Positions 1-5,355 of a DNA stretch of 6,257 bases are shown here, in pieces. How positions within the stretch are numbered: the first letter of the stretch is position 1; the number at the start of each line of letters is the position of its first letter. The position numbers and the translations under genes are program-made. Source of the stretch: an uncultured Paracoccaceae bacterium (GTDB lineage Bacteria; Pseudomonadota; Alphaproteobacteria; Rhodobacterales; Rhodobacteraceae); NCBI GenBank assembly GCA_937927675.1, contig CALBSG010000060.1, forward strand, positions 1-6,257, read 5' to 3'. The notes below the pieces were generated by a model. It was not told where the DNA came from and did no database searches. It was given only the letters and a program-made list of their open reading frames with translations.

Positions 1-210
1 AACATGATCAATTCCCTAGTGATGGTGTCTCTGGTAGCGGCTACCTTCTTGACCACTAGCGGTGTGAATGAAGCGATTAAAGCCCAGGACGGCGGTGATT
101 ATGGCATTGGATTTTGGTCGATTTTGGTATCCATGGTCATGAACATGCTGGCCAACCGCTTTATCAAAAAGGACGAAGCGCTGGTTCGCTCGGTAGATCG
201 AATTCGTTAA
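1..210 (+). CDS. DUF4293-like membrane protein, C-terminal part (5' truncated)
   Basis: The reading frame is open from the first base, and the Met at 4-6 is probably internal, so this is the tail of a longer gene. The visible product has a hydrophobic stretch at about residues 5-20 and another at about 37-52 (FWSILVSMVMNMLANRF). It ends in a basic, charged tail, KKDEALVRSVDRIR. From memory, that closing sequence after the last membrane helix is characteristic of DUF4293 proteins, small four-helix integral membrane proteins of unknown function found in Bacteroidota. The two visible helices would be the last two. The stop TAA is followed at once by an intrinsic terminator, so transcription ends here. 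GC is lower than in the 800-5800 region. The family assignment rests on the C-terminal motif only, and the function is unknown. Confidence 0.6.
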   Translation, partial: NMINSLVMVSLVAATFLTTSGVNEAIKAQDGGDYGIGFWSILVSMVMNMLANRFIKKDEALVRSVDRIR

Positions 211-214
211 TCAG

Positions 215-243
215 AAGCCTTGCGAGATCGCAGGGCTTTTTTT
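215..243 (+). terminator. Intrinsic terminator after the DUF4293-like gene
   Basis: A stem of about ten pairs (AAGCCTTGCG at 215-224 with CGCAGGGCTT at 229-238, including one G-T pair) closes a four-base loop. It runs into seven consecutive T residues at 237-243. It begins five bases after the stop codon and separates this transcript from the next gene. Confidence 0.85.
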
Positions 244-288
244 ATAGGTGGGTTTTCCTCCTTTCCCAGACTTTTCTAACTTGTACCT

Positions 289-876
289 ATGAAATTTGAA
301 ACCTTGACCATTCACCTCGGCAATGGGACTCACGAGAGTCACGGCGCTGTGGTGCAGCCCATCACCTTGAGTACCACGTTTGAACATGGCAATGAAGGAG
401 GGATGCTTTATTCTCGTGCCAACAATCCCAACCGACATTCCTTGGAACAGGTCTTGGCAGCCATGGAAAAGGGAGAAGATGCAGCGGCTTTTTCTTCGGG
501 CAATGCTGCCGGTACAGCCGTTTACCAAGCCCTTGCTCCAGGATCCCATATCGTGGCTCCGGACAACATGTACCATGGACTCCACAATTCCATGGTGCAG
601 CTCTTTGCTGGCATTCACGAGGTGACCTTTGTGGATATGAGCGATCTCGAAGCTGTGAAGAAAGCCATCCGCCCCAATACGGCCCTTTTTTGGGTCGAGT
701 CTCCGTCCAACCCGCTTTTGAAGGTGACCGATATCCGTGCGATTTCGGCCTTGGCCAAGGCGCAGGCCTGTTCGCCCATCGCTTTGCGGGTCGCCTCATC
801 CAAGAATGGCGAGGGGGCCTCTTCGATGACCTTTTGGTTGCGGCGCTGGATCGAACATTCGCGTTCGTGCAGGTAG
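289..876 (+). CDS. Cystathionine gamma-synthase-like PLP enzyme, truncated at a chimeric junction
   Basis: Residues 1-158 match the N-terminal half of the Cys/Met-metabolism PLP enzymes (trans-sulfuration family), which interconvert activated homoserine, cystathionine, homocysteine or methionine in the cytosol. Visible landmarks are Y41-S-R43 (PLP phosphate contact), the S69-S-G-N-A-A-G turn, Y95 (expected to stack on PLP) and the E137-S-P-S-N141-P-L-L segment. After A158 the family continues with a strand leading to a conserved Asp and then the PLP-binding Lys near residue 200. Here residues 159-195 are unrelated and are simply the complement of pccA, so the catalytic Lys is absent and the product cannot work as an enzyme. 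Full-length members have about 380-400 residues. The ATG lies 78 bases after the previous stop, with a terminator between, and no Shine-Dalgarno sequence is visible, as is common in Bacteroidota. Exact substrate (MetB, MetC or MGL type) cannot be told from this half. Confidence 0.8.
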   Translation: MKFETLTIHLGNGTHESHGAVVQPITLSTTFEHGNEGGMLYSRANNPNRHSLEQVLAAMEKGEDAAAFSSGNAAGTAVYQALAPGSHIVAPDNMYHGLHNSMVQLFAGIHEVTFVDMSDLEAVKKAIRPNTALFWVESPSNPLLKVTDIRAISALAKAQACSPIALRVASSKNGEGASSMTFWLRRWIEHSRSCR

Positions 877-1541
877 ACGTAATTGCCGTGCTTGTCGGCC
901 AGAACCTGAATTTCAATGTGGCGCGGCTGGGTCACGAATTTTTCGATGAAAATCCGGTCGTCGCCAAAGCTGGCCGCGGCCTCGTTCTTTGACGACTGAA
1001 AGCCCTCGCGCGCCTCTTGGTCGTTCCACGCGATACGCATGCCCTTGCCACCGCCACCGGCGCTGGCCTTGATCATCACCGGATAGCCGATCTGCTGGCT
1101 GATCTTCACCGCCTCATCGGCATCGGCGATCAGGCCCATATAGCCCGGCACGGTCGAAACCCCGGCCTCCATCGCGATTTTCTTCGAGGTGATCTTGTCC
1201 CCCATCGCCTCAATCGCGGGGCTGGGCGGGCCAACGAACACCACGCCCGCCTTTTCCAAGGCCGCCGCGAAGTTCATGTTTTCGGACAAGAACCCATACC
1301 CCGGATGCACCGCCTGCGCGCCAGTCTGGCGAATAGCCTCCATGATCTTGTCGATCACGATATAGGACTGGGCGGCCGGGGCCGGGCCGATATGCACGGC
1401 CTCATCGGCCATCTTCACATGCAGTGCATTGCGATCCGCGTCAGAATAGACCGCGACCGTCTTGATCCCCATCTTGCGCGCGGATTTGATCACGCGGCAG
1501 GCAATTTCGCCCCGGTTGGCGATCAGGATTTTCTGGAACAT
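615..1541 (-). CDS. pccA: Propionyl-CoA carboxylase alpha subunit, biotin carboxylase N-terminal part (3' truncated by the junction)
   Basis: PccA carboxylates its own biotin using ATP and bicarbonate, and passes the carboxyl group to PccB for propionyl-CoA to methylmalonyl-CoA. The ATG at 1541 is preceded by GAGGGAGA five bases upstream and starts the typical MFQKILIANRGEIACRVI. Residues 1-110 are the biotin carboxylase N-domain with HPGYGFLSEN (79-88). The ATP-grasp domain follows: GDK at 114-116, the glycine-rich lid KASAGGGGKGM (158-168), RHIEIQVLAD (207-216) and IQRRNQKVIEEAPSPF (231-246), with K237 matching a catalytic Lys of E. coli AccC. Similarity ends at A265 (base 747). The open frame continues to 615 only as the complement of the PLP enzyme gene. 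Missing are the rest of the ATP-grasp domain, the C-terminal carboxylase domain and the biotin carrier domain with its Ala-Met-Lys-Met lysine, roughly 400 residues. In the source genome the gene is presumably intact. Confidence 0.92.
   Translation of the reverse strand: MFQKILIANRGEIACRVIKSARKMGIKTVAVYSDADRNALHVKMADEAVHIGPAPAAQSYIVIDKIMEAIRQTGAQAVHPGYGFLSENMNFAAALEKAGVVFVGPPSPAIEAMGDKITSKKIAMEAGVSTVPGYMGLIADADEAVKISQQIGYPVMIKASAGGGGKGMRIAWNDQEAREGFQSSKNEAAASFGDDRIFIEKFVTQPRHIEIQVLADKHGNYVYLHERECSIQRRNQKVIEEAPSPFLDEATRKAMGEQACALAKAEIARISVTFKSGLDGDSTQKRAVLGRMAFFTASRSLISTKVTS
748..761. other. Chimeric junction inside a 14-bp perfect palindrome
   Basis: The bases GCCTTGGCCAAGGC read the same on both strands. 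Left of this point the plus strand encodes a PLP enzyme; right of it the minus strand encodes PccA. Family similarity of both proteins stops here, each at an Ala-Leu-Ala-Lys-Ala written by the palindrome. The break cannot be placed more finely because both source sequences could share these bases. GC content also changes across it. Confidence 0.85.
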
Positions 1542-1576
1542 CGGTCTCTCCCTCAGGTCAGCGCCGCCATGGGCGG

Positions 1577-1618
1577 AAAATGAAAAGGCCACCCACGGGG
1601 ATTGCCCCATGGGTGGCC
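1577..1618 (-). terminator. Intrinsic terminator between the glycine-zipper lipoprotein gene and pccA
   Basis: GGCCACCCA (1587-1595) pairs with TGGGTGGCC (1610-1618), and GGGG (1597-1600) with CCCC (1605-1608). There is one C-A mismatch and a four-base loop. Read on the minus strand, the stem runs into TTTT, CA, TTTT (1586 down to 1577). It lies about 45 bases after the lipoprotein stop and only 35 bases before the pccA start. The broken T tract may allow some read-through. Confidence 0.75.
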
Positions 1619-1663
1619 AGAATGTGGTGCGATCCTGCCGCCGCGGCGGTCAGGTCAGTGCGT

Positions 1664-1876
1664 TCAGCAGGGCGGCAAACCGGGGATGCCGCAGGACACG
1701 CCACCAATGAGCGCACCAATGAGCGCCCCTTTGGTCTTGCTGCCCCCGGTTGCATCCGCAACCAGTGCCCCGGCCGCTGCACCGCCAACGGTGCGGACGG
1801 CTGCATTGCTACCCGGATCCTGCACGCATCCCGCAAGCGGGGCCGCGATGAGAAGAAGTGCAATAAATTTCCGCAT
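1664..1876 (-). CDS. Small glycine-zipper lipoprotein
   Basis: The 70-residue product begins with a short basic n-region (MRK), a hydrophobic stretch (4-13) and a lipobox, L14-A-G-C17. It should therefore be lipidated at Cys17 and cleaved by signal peptidase II, leaving a 54-residue envelope protein. Residues 31-59 are a glycine zipper: G and A recur at short spacing around a polar TGGSKTKG turn, giving two small-residue helices able to pack as a hairpin in or on a membrane. Two Cys residues (62 and 70) near the C-terminus could form a disulfide. GAGG six bases upstream of the ATG supports the start. Glycine-zipper lipoproteins are common in the proteobacterial outer membrane, but this member has no assigned role that I know of. 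A terminator lies upstream of its leader and another downstream, so it is probably its own transcription unit. Confidence 0.8.
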   Translation of the reverse strand: MRKFIALLLIAAPLAGCVQDPGSNAAVRTVGGAAAGALVADATGGSKTKGALIGALIGGVSCGIPGLPPC

Positions 1877-1894
1877 GATACTAAGCCTCGGATC

Positions 1895-1918
1895 ATTGTT
1901 GTTATGTGCGACAACAAT
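1895..1918. promoter_or_regulatory. Inverted repeat in the leader of the glycine-zipper lipoprotein gene
   Basis: ATTGTTGT (1895-1902) and ACAACAAT (1911-1918) are exact inverted eight-base arms with an eight-base spacer, 19 bases upstream of the lipoprotein start. The AT-rich composition is unlike the surrounding DNA. It could be an operator for a dimeric regulator or an RNA hairpin in the leader. No family of regulators can be named from the sequence. Confidence 0.45.
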
Positions 1919-2024
1919 AACCCGTCAGCAGAATCGGCGAAAGGGGAATTGCAGGTGGAACGTGCCATCCCGCGGCCTTGGGCAGCGGAACCTTGCCGAT
2001 CCGATGATGCCCGAGATGGGCCGG

Positions 2025-2057
2025 AAAAAAACGGCCCAACCCCGGCGGGGCTGGGCC
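2025..2057 (-). terminator. Strong intrinsic terminator
   Basis: On the minus strand GGCCCA (2057-2052) pairs with TGGGCC (2038-2033), with an inner stem CCCC/GGGG (2050-2047 with 2043-2040), one mismatch and a three-base loop. The stem is followed after two bases by seven T residues (2031-2025). It lies about 165 bases after the stop of the 130-residue gene and closes either that transcript or a small RNA. Confidence 0.85.
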
Positions 2058-2222
2058 AGATGATAGGGAAAGGGTAACAGTGGGGGGCAGTGGCGCGCGC
2101 GCCGCTTCTGCCAATTCCGGCATCCTGTCGAGAGGAATGAGTCGACGCAAATCCCGATTTCGCGGCCCAAGGGCCTTGCGCGAAAGACTGCCAAAGACAG
2201 GGGGACTTGCGCGGAAACATGC
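2058..2222 (-). other. Noncoding stretch between the 130-residue gene and the terminator
   Basis: No credible ORF is visible here on either strand; the frames that cross it run through the terminator and lack family resemblance. On the minus strand it contains a hairpin with arms TTCGC/GCGAA and GGCC/GGCC at about 2159-2185, and a low-complexity CG run near 2092-2103. Ending at a textbook terminator, it could be a 3' untranslated region or a 3'-derived small RNA. Between the terminator at 2025 and the lipoprotein leader at 1919 I see nothing further. Confidence 0.35.
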
Positions 2223-2615
2223 CTATTCGTCCTCGTCCTCGTCGTCCCATTGGAACGGCTCGGCCTCGGGGGCAAAGACCTCGGGGAACGAGGCTTCGGC
2301 GCGTTTGAGGTCGATTTTCAGAAGCGCCTCATAAGAGGCCGGATCGAAGGGATCTTCGGCTGCAACGACTTCGCGGCCAAACAACCACGACAGGCGGCCC
2401 GCATCAAGGTTGCCGCGTTCGAAGACCTCTTCGCCGAACTGGCTCCAAAGGGCCGCCATAAAGGCGACGTCGGCCTTGCGATCGGGTGCCTTGCGATCCT
2501 TGAACCGCTCGCGCCGGATGATCTTCGTGGCGCCTTCCTTGACGTTGGCGCGACGGATGGTGAACTGGAAATCTGTGCCGGTCAGCCGGCTGGGGAAACC
2601 ACGATGCTTCAGCAT
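2223..2615 (-). CDS. Unrecognised 130-residue protein with acidic C-terminal tail
   Basis: I do not recognise this family. The ATG has AAGGTG five bases upstream, and codon use with GC-rich third positions fits its neighbours, so it is likely a real gene. The first half is basic: residues about 20-48 contain many Arg and Lys (RRANVKEG, IIRRERFKDRKAPDRKAD). The second half has a helical-looking AFMAALWSQFGEEVF segment and turns acidic, ending in WDDEDEDE. No signal peptide or membrane segment is seen, so it is probably cytoplasmic. The basic front and acidic tail would suit a small binding protein that contacts nucleic acid or a partner protein, but that is only an inference. It lies between the two tiny lipoproteins and the glycine-zipper lipoprotein inside the pccB-pccA interval. 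Confidence 0.65.
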   Translation of the reverse strand: MLKHRGFPSRLTGTDFQFTIRRANVKEGATKIIRRERFKDRKAPDRKADVAFMAALWSQFGEEVFERGNLDAGRLSWLFGREVVAAEDPFDPASYEALLKIDLKRAEASFPEVFAPEAEPFQWDDEDEDE

Positions 2616-2651
2616 GGGCGCACCTTATGTTGAGGGGCGCGCTGCGGGGTG

Positions 2652-2690
2652 GGAACGGGCGCTTGCCGGTTTCCCCGGCGCGCCCGTTCC
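2652..2690 (-). terminator. Strong hairpin after the 42-residue lipoprotein gene, no T tract
   Basis: Eleven outer pairs (GGAACGGGCGC at 2652-2662 with GCGCCCGTTCC at 2680-2690) and five inner pairs (GCCGG with CCGGC) enclose a five-base loop, with a two-base bulge. It starts six bases after the stop codon. Neither strand has a following T run, so it may protect the 3' end or terminate inefficiently instead of acting as a classic terminator. Confidence 0.5.
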
Positions 2691-2696
2691 GGAATA

Positions 2697-2825
2697 TCAG
2701 GAGCCGTATTTGCCGGTCGGGGCAGGCTCGACGGTGACGGGAACCGGTTCGGGTTCAGGCGCGGGTTGCGCGCAGGCGCTGAGTGTGGCGAGAGCCAGAA
2801 GGGCGATAAGGGCAGTTGTCCGCAT
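2697..2825 (-). CDS. Tiny lipoprotein, 42 residues, paralogue of the next one upstream
   Basis: This short gene encodes a lipoprotein precursor: MRTTALIALLALATLSAC, with lipobox L15-S-A-C18, so about 25 residues remain after signal peptidase II cleavage. The mature part is Pro/Glu-rich (PAPEPEPVP), then VTVEPAPTGKY (30-40) and Gly-Ser. GGAG six bases upstream of the ATG supports the start, and a strong hairpin begins six bases after the TGA. Its VTVEPxxTGKY tail is shared, nine of eleven positions, with the 45-residue lipoprotein encoded just upstream, so the two are tandem paralogues. No membrane span remains after cleavage; the chain would be a short extended tether from the lipid anchor. 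Its function is unknown. Genes this short are often skipped by annotation pipelines. Confidence 0.75.
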   Translation of the reverse strand: MRTTALIALLALATLSACAQPAPEPEPVPVTVEPAPTGKYGS

Positions 2826-2955
2826 GGGATACTCCGGTTTTCAGGGGTTTCAGCCCGGCCAGCATAGCGGGCGGGCGCGAAAACTTCAAACCGGTCCGAA
2901 CGAGCGGTGGGGTTGTCCGCCGATGTAACAAAAACCTTTGGCGCAGACAGAATAA

Positions 2956-2992
2956 GGGCGGGCCGGGGCGAAAGCGCCCCGCTGGCCCGCCC
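2956..2992 (-). terminator. Terminator-like hairpin after the 45-residue lipoprotein gene
   Basis: Nine outer pairs (GGGCGGGCC at 2956-2964 with GGCCCGCCC at 2984-2992) and six inner pairs (GGGGCG with CGCCCC) enclose an AAAG loop, with a three-base bulge. Minus-strand sequence after it is TTATTCT, a weak T-rich tract. It starts seven bases after the stop, the same layout as the hairpin after the 42-residue gene. Confidence 0.65.
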
Positions 2993-2999
2993 GAATGTC

Positions 3000-3137
3000 T
3001 TACTTGTATTTTCCGGTGTAGGTCGGTTCGACCGTGACAGCCGGATCTTCCACGTAGACGACTTCTTCTTCCTTGGCCGCGCAGGCTGCCACAAAGGCAA
3101 CGAGGCACAACGACAGGAGGATCTTGGTGCTCGACAT
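3000..3137 (-). CDS. Tiny lipoprotein, 45 residues, paralogue of the 42-residue one
   Basis: The product starts MSSTKILLSLCLVAFVAAC, a signal peptide with lipobox V16-A-A-C19, leaving about 27 residues attached to a lipid anchor. The mature chain has an acidic patch (KEEEVVYVEDP, 22-32) and then VTVEPTYTGKY (34-44) with a final Lys. AGGAG six bases upstream of the ATG is a near-ideal ribosome binding site, which suggests strong expression. Its leader has a hairpin at 3157-3184, and a terminator-like hairpin follows the stop, so it may be a small separate transcript. The C-terminal VTVEPxxTGKY motif recurs in the 42-residue neighbour. I know of no described function. A structural envelope role, in the way Lpp-type proteins act, is conceivable but not shown by the sequence. 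Confidence 0.75.
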   Translation of the reverse strand: MSSTKILLSLCLVAFVAACAAKEEEVVYVEDPAVTVEPTYTGKYK

Positions 3138-3156
3138 TTTTGACTCCTATGTTCTT

Positions 3157-3184
3157 GGAGGGTTTCGCAAGATGCGAACCCCCT
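3157..3184 (-). promoter_or_regulatory. Leader hairpin upstream of the 45-residue lipoprotein gene
   Basis: On the minus strand GGGTTCGCA-like and TGCGAAACCC-like arms (3181-3173 with 3169-3160, one bulged base) close a three-base loop. The hairpin ends about 20 bases before the start codon and just outside the AGGAG site. It may stabilise the message or affect translation. From 3185 to 3339 I see no gene and no convincing promoter. Confidence 0.35.
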
Positions 3185-3339
3185 TCTCGAGGTGCAGACC
3201 GCTTGGGTTCGGCCTGCATAAACAATAGCCGACAAATGTCCGAATTGACACGATTTTTGGACCAATGCGCTGCTCTGTGGCAAGGCCGCATCAACGGCTA
3301 CCAGCGCCGATGGATAGACCACAAGATATAGCGACACCA

Positions 3340-3744
3340 TCAAAAGACCTCCCAGATACAGGAGCCATTTTCGATGCGGAAGGCTTCGAAGAACTGCGTC
3401 GCCTCGGGGTCTGCCTCGCCGAACGGCACAGGGCGGTCTTCCAAGGAAACGACAATCTGTGATGGCGGATCACCGGCCCCCATCACCTGCGGCAACGCGA
3501 AGTCCTGACAAATCCACGCAATATCAGCGGTGGCGCTTTCAGCGCTGACAGAGCCGGTTGCCGGGTTGATCTCGGGCGCCAGAAATCGAAAGCGCGCCAC
3601 AAGGCCCATTGGGCCGGCCTCGTCCCAGATCGTTTCAACCAGCGTCACCGACTGACCCGAGGGCAAGGCAAGCGTCAGACCTGCGCCGGGAACATTACGT
3701 CCCGCCGCGGCCTCAACTTGCCAGATTTGCCCCTGATCGCCCAT
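3340..3744 (-). CDS. DUF6497-like protein of the pcc locus
   Basis: The 134-residue product resembles what I recall as DUF6497, a family of unknown function common in Rhodobacterales. Recognisable parts are LPSGQSVTLVETIWDE (about 28-43), ARFRFLAPEI, DIAWICQDFALPQ, the SLEDRPVPFGEADPEATQF segment and a C-terminal ENGSCIWEVF. Two Cys residues (in ICQDF and GSCIW) could pair if the protein is exported. Related proteins, as I remember them, often start with a signal peptide; none is seen here, and the chain begins MGDQGQIWQ. The ATG lies 15 bases after the pccB stop in the same reading frame, with AAGGG overlapping that stop. The gene is therefore probably co-transcribed and translationally coupled with pccB. 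A role linked to propionate metabolism is inferred only from position. Confidence 0.7.
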   Translation of the reverse strand: MGDQGQIWQVEAAAGRNVPGAGLTLALPSGQSVTLVETIWDEAGPMGLVARFRFLAPEINPATGSVSAESATADIAWICQDFALPQVMGAGDPPSQIVVSLEDRPVPFGEADPEATQFFEAFRIENGSCIWEVF

Positions 3745-3759
3745 CGCGGATAAACGCCC

Positions 3760-5286
3760 TTACAGCGGGATATTGTCGTGTTTCTTCCAAGGATTGACGA
3801 GCTTTTTGCCCCGCAGCGAGGCAAAGGCCCGCGCCACCCGGCGGCGCGTGGAATGGGGCATGATAACCTCGTCGATAAAGCCCTTTTCCGCCGCCACGAA
3901 GGGGTTGGCGAAACGGTCTTCATACTCTTTGGTCAGGCGCGCAATCTCTTCGGGCGACTTGCCGCGATGGATGATTTCGGTGGCCCCTTTGGCCCCCATC
4001 ACCGCGATCTCGGCCGTCGGCCAAGCATAGTTGAAGTCACCGCGCAGGTGTTTCGACGCCATAACGTCATAGGCCCCGCCATAGGCCTTGCGGGTGATGA
4101 CGGTCACCTTCGGCACGGTCGCCTCGCCATAGGCAAACAGCAGTTTCGCGCCGTGCTTGATGACGCCGCCATATTCTTGTGCCGTGCCGGGCAGGAAGCC
4201 GGGAACATCGACCAGCGTCAGGATCGGAATTTCAAACGCATCACAGAAGCGGACAAAGCGCGCGGCCTTGCGGCTGGCGTCGATGTCCAGACAGCCCGCC
4301 AGCACCATCGGCTGGTTGGCCACCACGCCCGTGGTCTGGCCTTCGATGCGGATGAAGCCGGTGATGATATTGGCGGCGTAATCCTTTTGGATCTCGAAGA
4401 AATCGCTTTCATCGGCGATCTTCAGGATCAATTCCTTCATGTCATAGGGCTGGTTCGGATTGTCGGGGATCAGCGTATCAAGGCTGGCCTCCAAGCGCTT
4501 CGGATCATCAAAGAACGGCCGCACCGGTGCCTTTTGCAGATTGTTCAGCGGCAGAAAATCGACCAGACGGCGGACCTCGGCCAGCGCCTCGACATCATTT
4601 TCAAAGGCGCCATCGGCCACGCTGGATTTCTTGGTATGGGTCGAGGCCCCGCCCAGTTCCTCGGCCGTCACCACCTCATTCGTCACCGTCTTCACCACAT
4701 CGGGGCCGGTCACGAACATGTAAGAGCTGTCCTTCACCATAAAGATGAAGTCGGTCATGGCGGGCGAATAAACCGCACCACCGGCACATGGGCCCATGAT
4801 GACAGAAATCTGCGGCACCACGCCCGAGGCCATGATGTTGCGCTGGAACACCTCGGCATAGCCCGCCAAGGACGCCACACCTTCCTGAATCCGCGCACCG
4901 CCCGAGTCGTTCAGCCCGATCACCGGCGCACCATTTTGCAGCGCCATGTCCATGATCTTGCAGATCTTCTGTGCATGGGTTTCGGAAAGCGACCCACCGA
5001 ACACCGTGAAGTCCTGACTGAACACATAGACCATCCGGCCATTCACCGTGCCCCAGCCCGTGACCACGCCGTCGCCGGCGGGGCGATCCGCCTCCATGCC
5101 GAAGTCGACGCAGCGATGCGCCACGAACATGTCGAACTCTTCGAAAGACCCCTCGTCCAACAAAAGCTCGATCCGTTCGCGCGCGGTCAGCTTGCCCTTG
5201 GCATGCTGCGCGTCGATGCGGCGCTGGCCACCGCCCTGACGGGCCACGGCGCGGCGTTGTTCCAGCTCTACGAGAATGTCTTTCAT
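3760..5286 (-). CDS. pccB: Propionyl-CoA carboxylase beta subunit (carboxyltransferase)
   Basis: PccB moves the carboxyl group from PccA-bound biotin to propionyl-CoA, giving methylmalonyl-CoA; the holoenzyme is normally a cytosolic alpha6-beta6 complex. At 508 residues it is full length (about 510 usual). The ATG at 5286 was chosen over an ATG 36 codons upstream because GGGGAGG lies six bases before it and MKDILVELEQRR is the family start. The N-terminal half carries the biotin/CoA-site motifs FGGSLSETH (96-104), LNDSGGARIQEG (125-136) and GPCAGGAVYSPA (165-176). The C-terminal half has DVPGFLPGTAQEYGGVI (360-376) and RKAYGGAYDVM (399-409). Asp407 in the last motif aligns with Asp422 of Streptomyces coelicolor PccB, the residue that favours propionyl-CoA over acetyl-CoA. 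No frameshift or missing motif is seen. The divergent upstream region has TTTGCAAA-like words compatible with PccR control. Confidence 0.97.
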   Translation of the reverse strand: MKDILVELEQRRAVARQGGGQRRIDAQHAKGKLTARERIELLLDEGSFEEFDMFVAHRCVDFGMEADRPAGDGVVTGWGTVNGRMVYVFSQDFTVFGGSLSETHAQKICKIMDMALQNGAPVIGLNDSGGARIQEGVASLAGYAEVFQRNIMASGVVPQISVIMGPCAGGAVYSPAMTDFIFMVKDSSYMFVTGPDVVKTVTNEVVTAEELGGASTHTKKSSVADGAFENDVEALAEVRRLVDFLPLNNLQKAPVRPFFDDPKRLEASLDTLIPDNPNQPYDMKELILKIADESDFFEIQKDYAANIITGFIRIEGQTTGVVANQPMVLAGCLDIDASRKAARFVRFCDAFEIPILTLVDVPGFLPGTAQEYGGVIKHGAKLLFAYGEATVPKVTVITRKAYGGAYDVMASKHLRGDFNYAWPTAEIAVMGAKGATEIIHRGKSPEEIARLTKEYEDRFANPFVAAEKGFIDEVIMPHSTRRRVARAFASLRGKKLVNPWKKHDNIPL

Positions 5287-5355
5287 GGCAGGCCTCCCCA
5301 AAATCGCTGGCACCATATCGCCGCGCGGGGGCAGAACAAAGGGGAATCCCGTAAA

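Noticed and set aside
277..283. Bacteroidota-type -7 promoter element (TAACTTG) before the PLP enzyme gene
   Set aside because: It lies only five bases before the ATG, would require an almost leaderless message, and has no convincing -33 partner.
289..876. A genuine fusion or new short enzyme of 195 residues
   Set aside because: Residues after 158 are exactly the complement of conserved pccA sequence, so they are not a selected protein segment.
1017..1583. A 188-codon plus-strand open frame opposite pccA
   Set aside because: Same antisense effect; composition is His/Arg/Asp-rich and unlike a real protein, while the complement encodes a clear biotin carboxylase.
1542..1610. Upstream extension of pccA by 23 codons
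   Set aside because: The extension starts inside the terminator hairpin and adds residues not seen in the family; the ATG at 1541 has a good ribosome binding site and the canonical N-terminus.
2609..3343. A long minus-strand frame starting at the stop of the DUF6497-like gene (TGATG overlap) with a hydrophobic start
   Set aside because: The overlap suggests coupling, but the frame runs through both tiny lipoprotein genes and two strong hairpins, turns Arg/Ser/Pro-rich, and has codon use unlike its neighbours.
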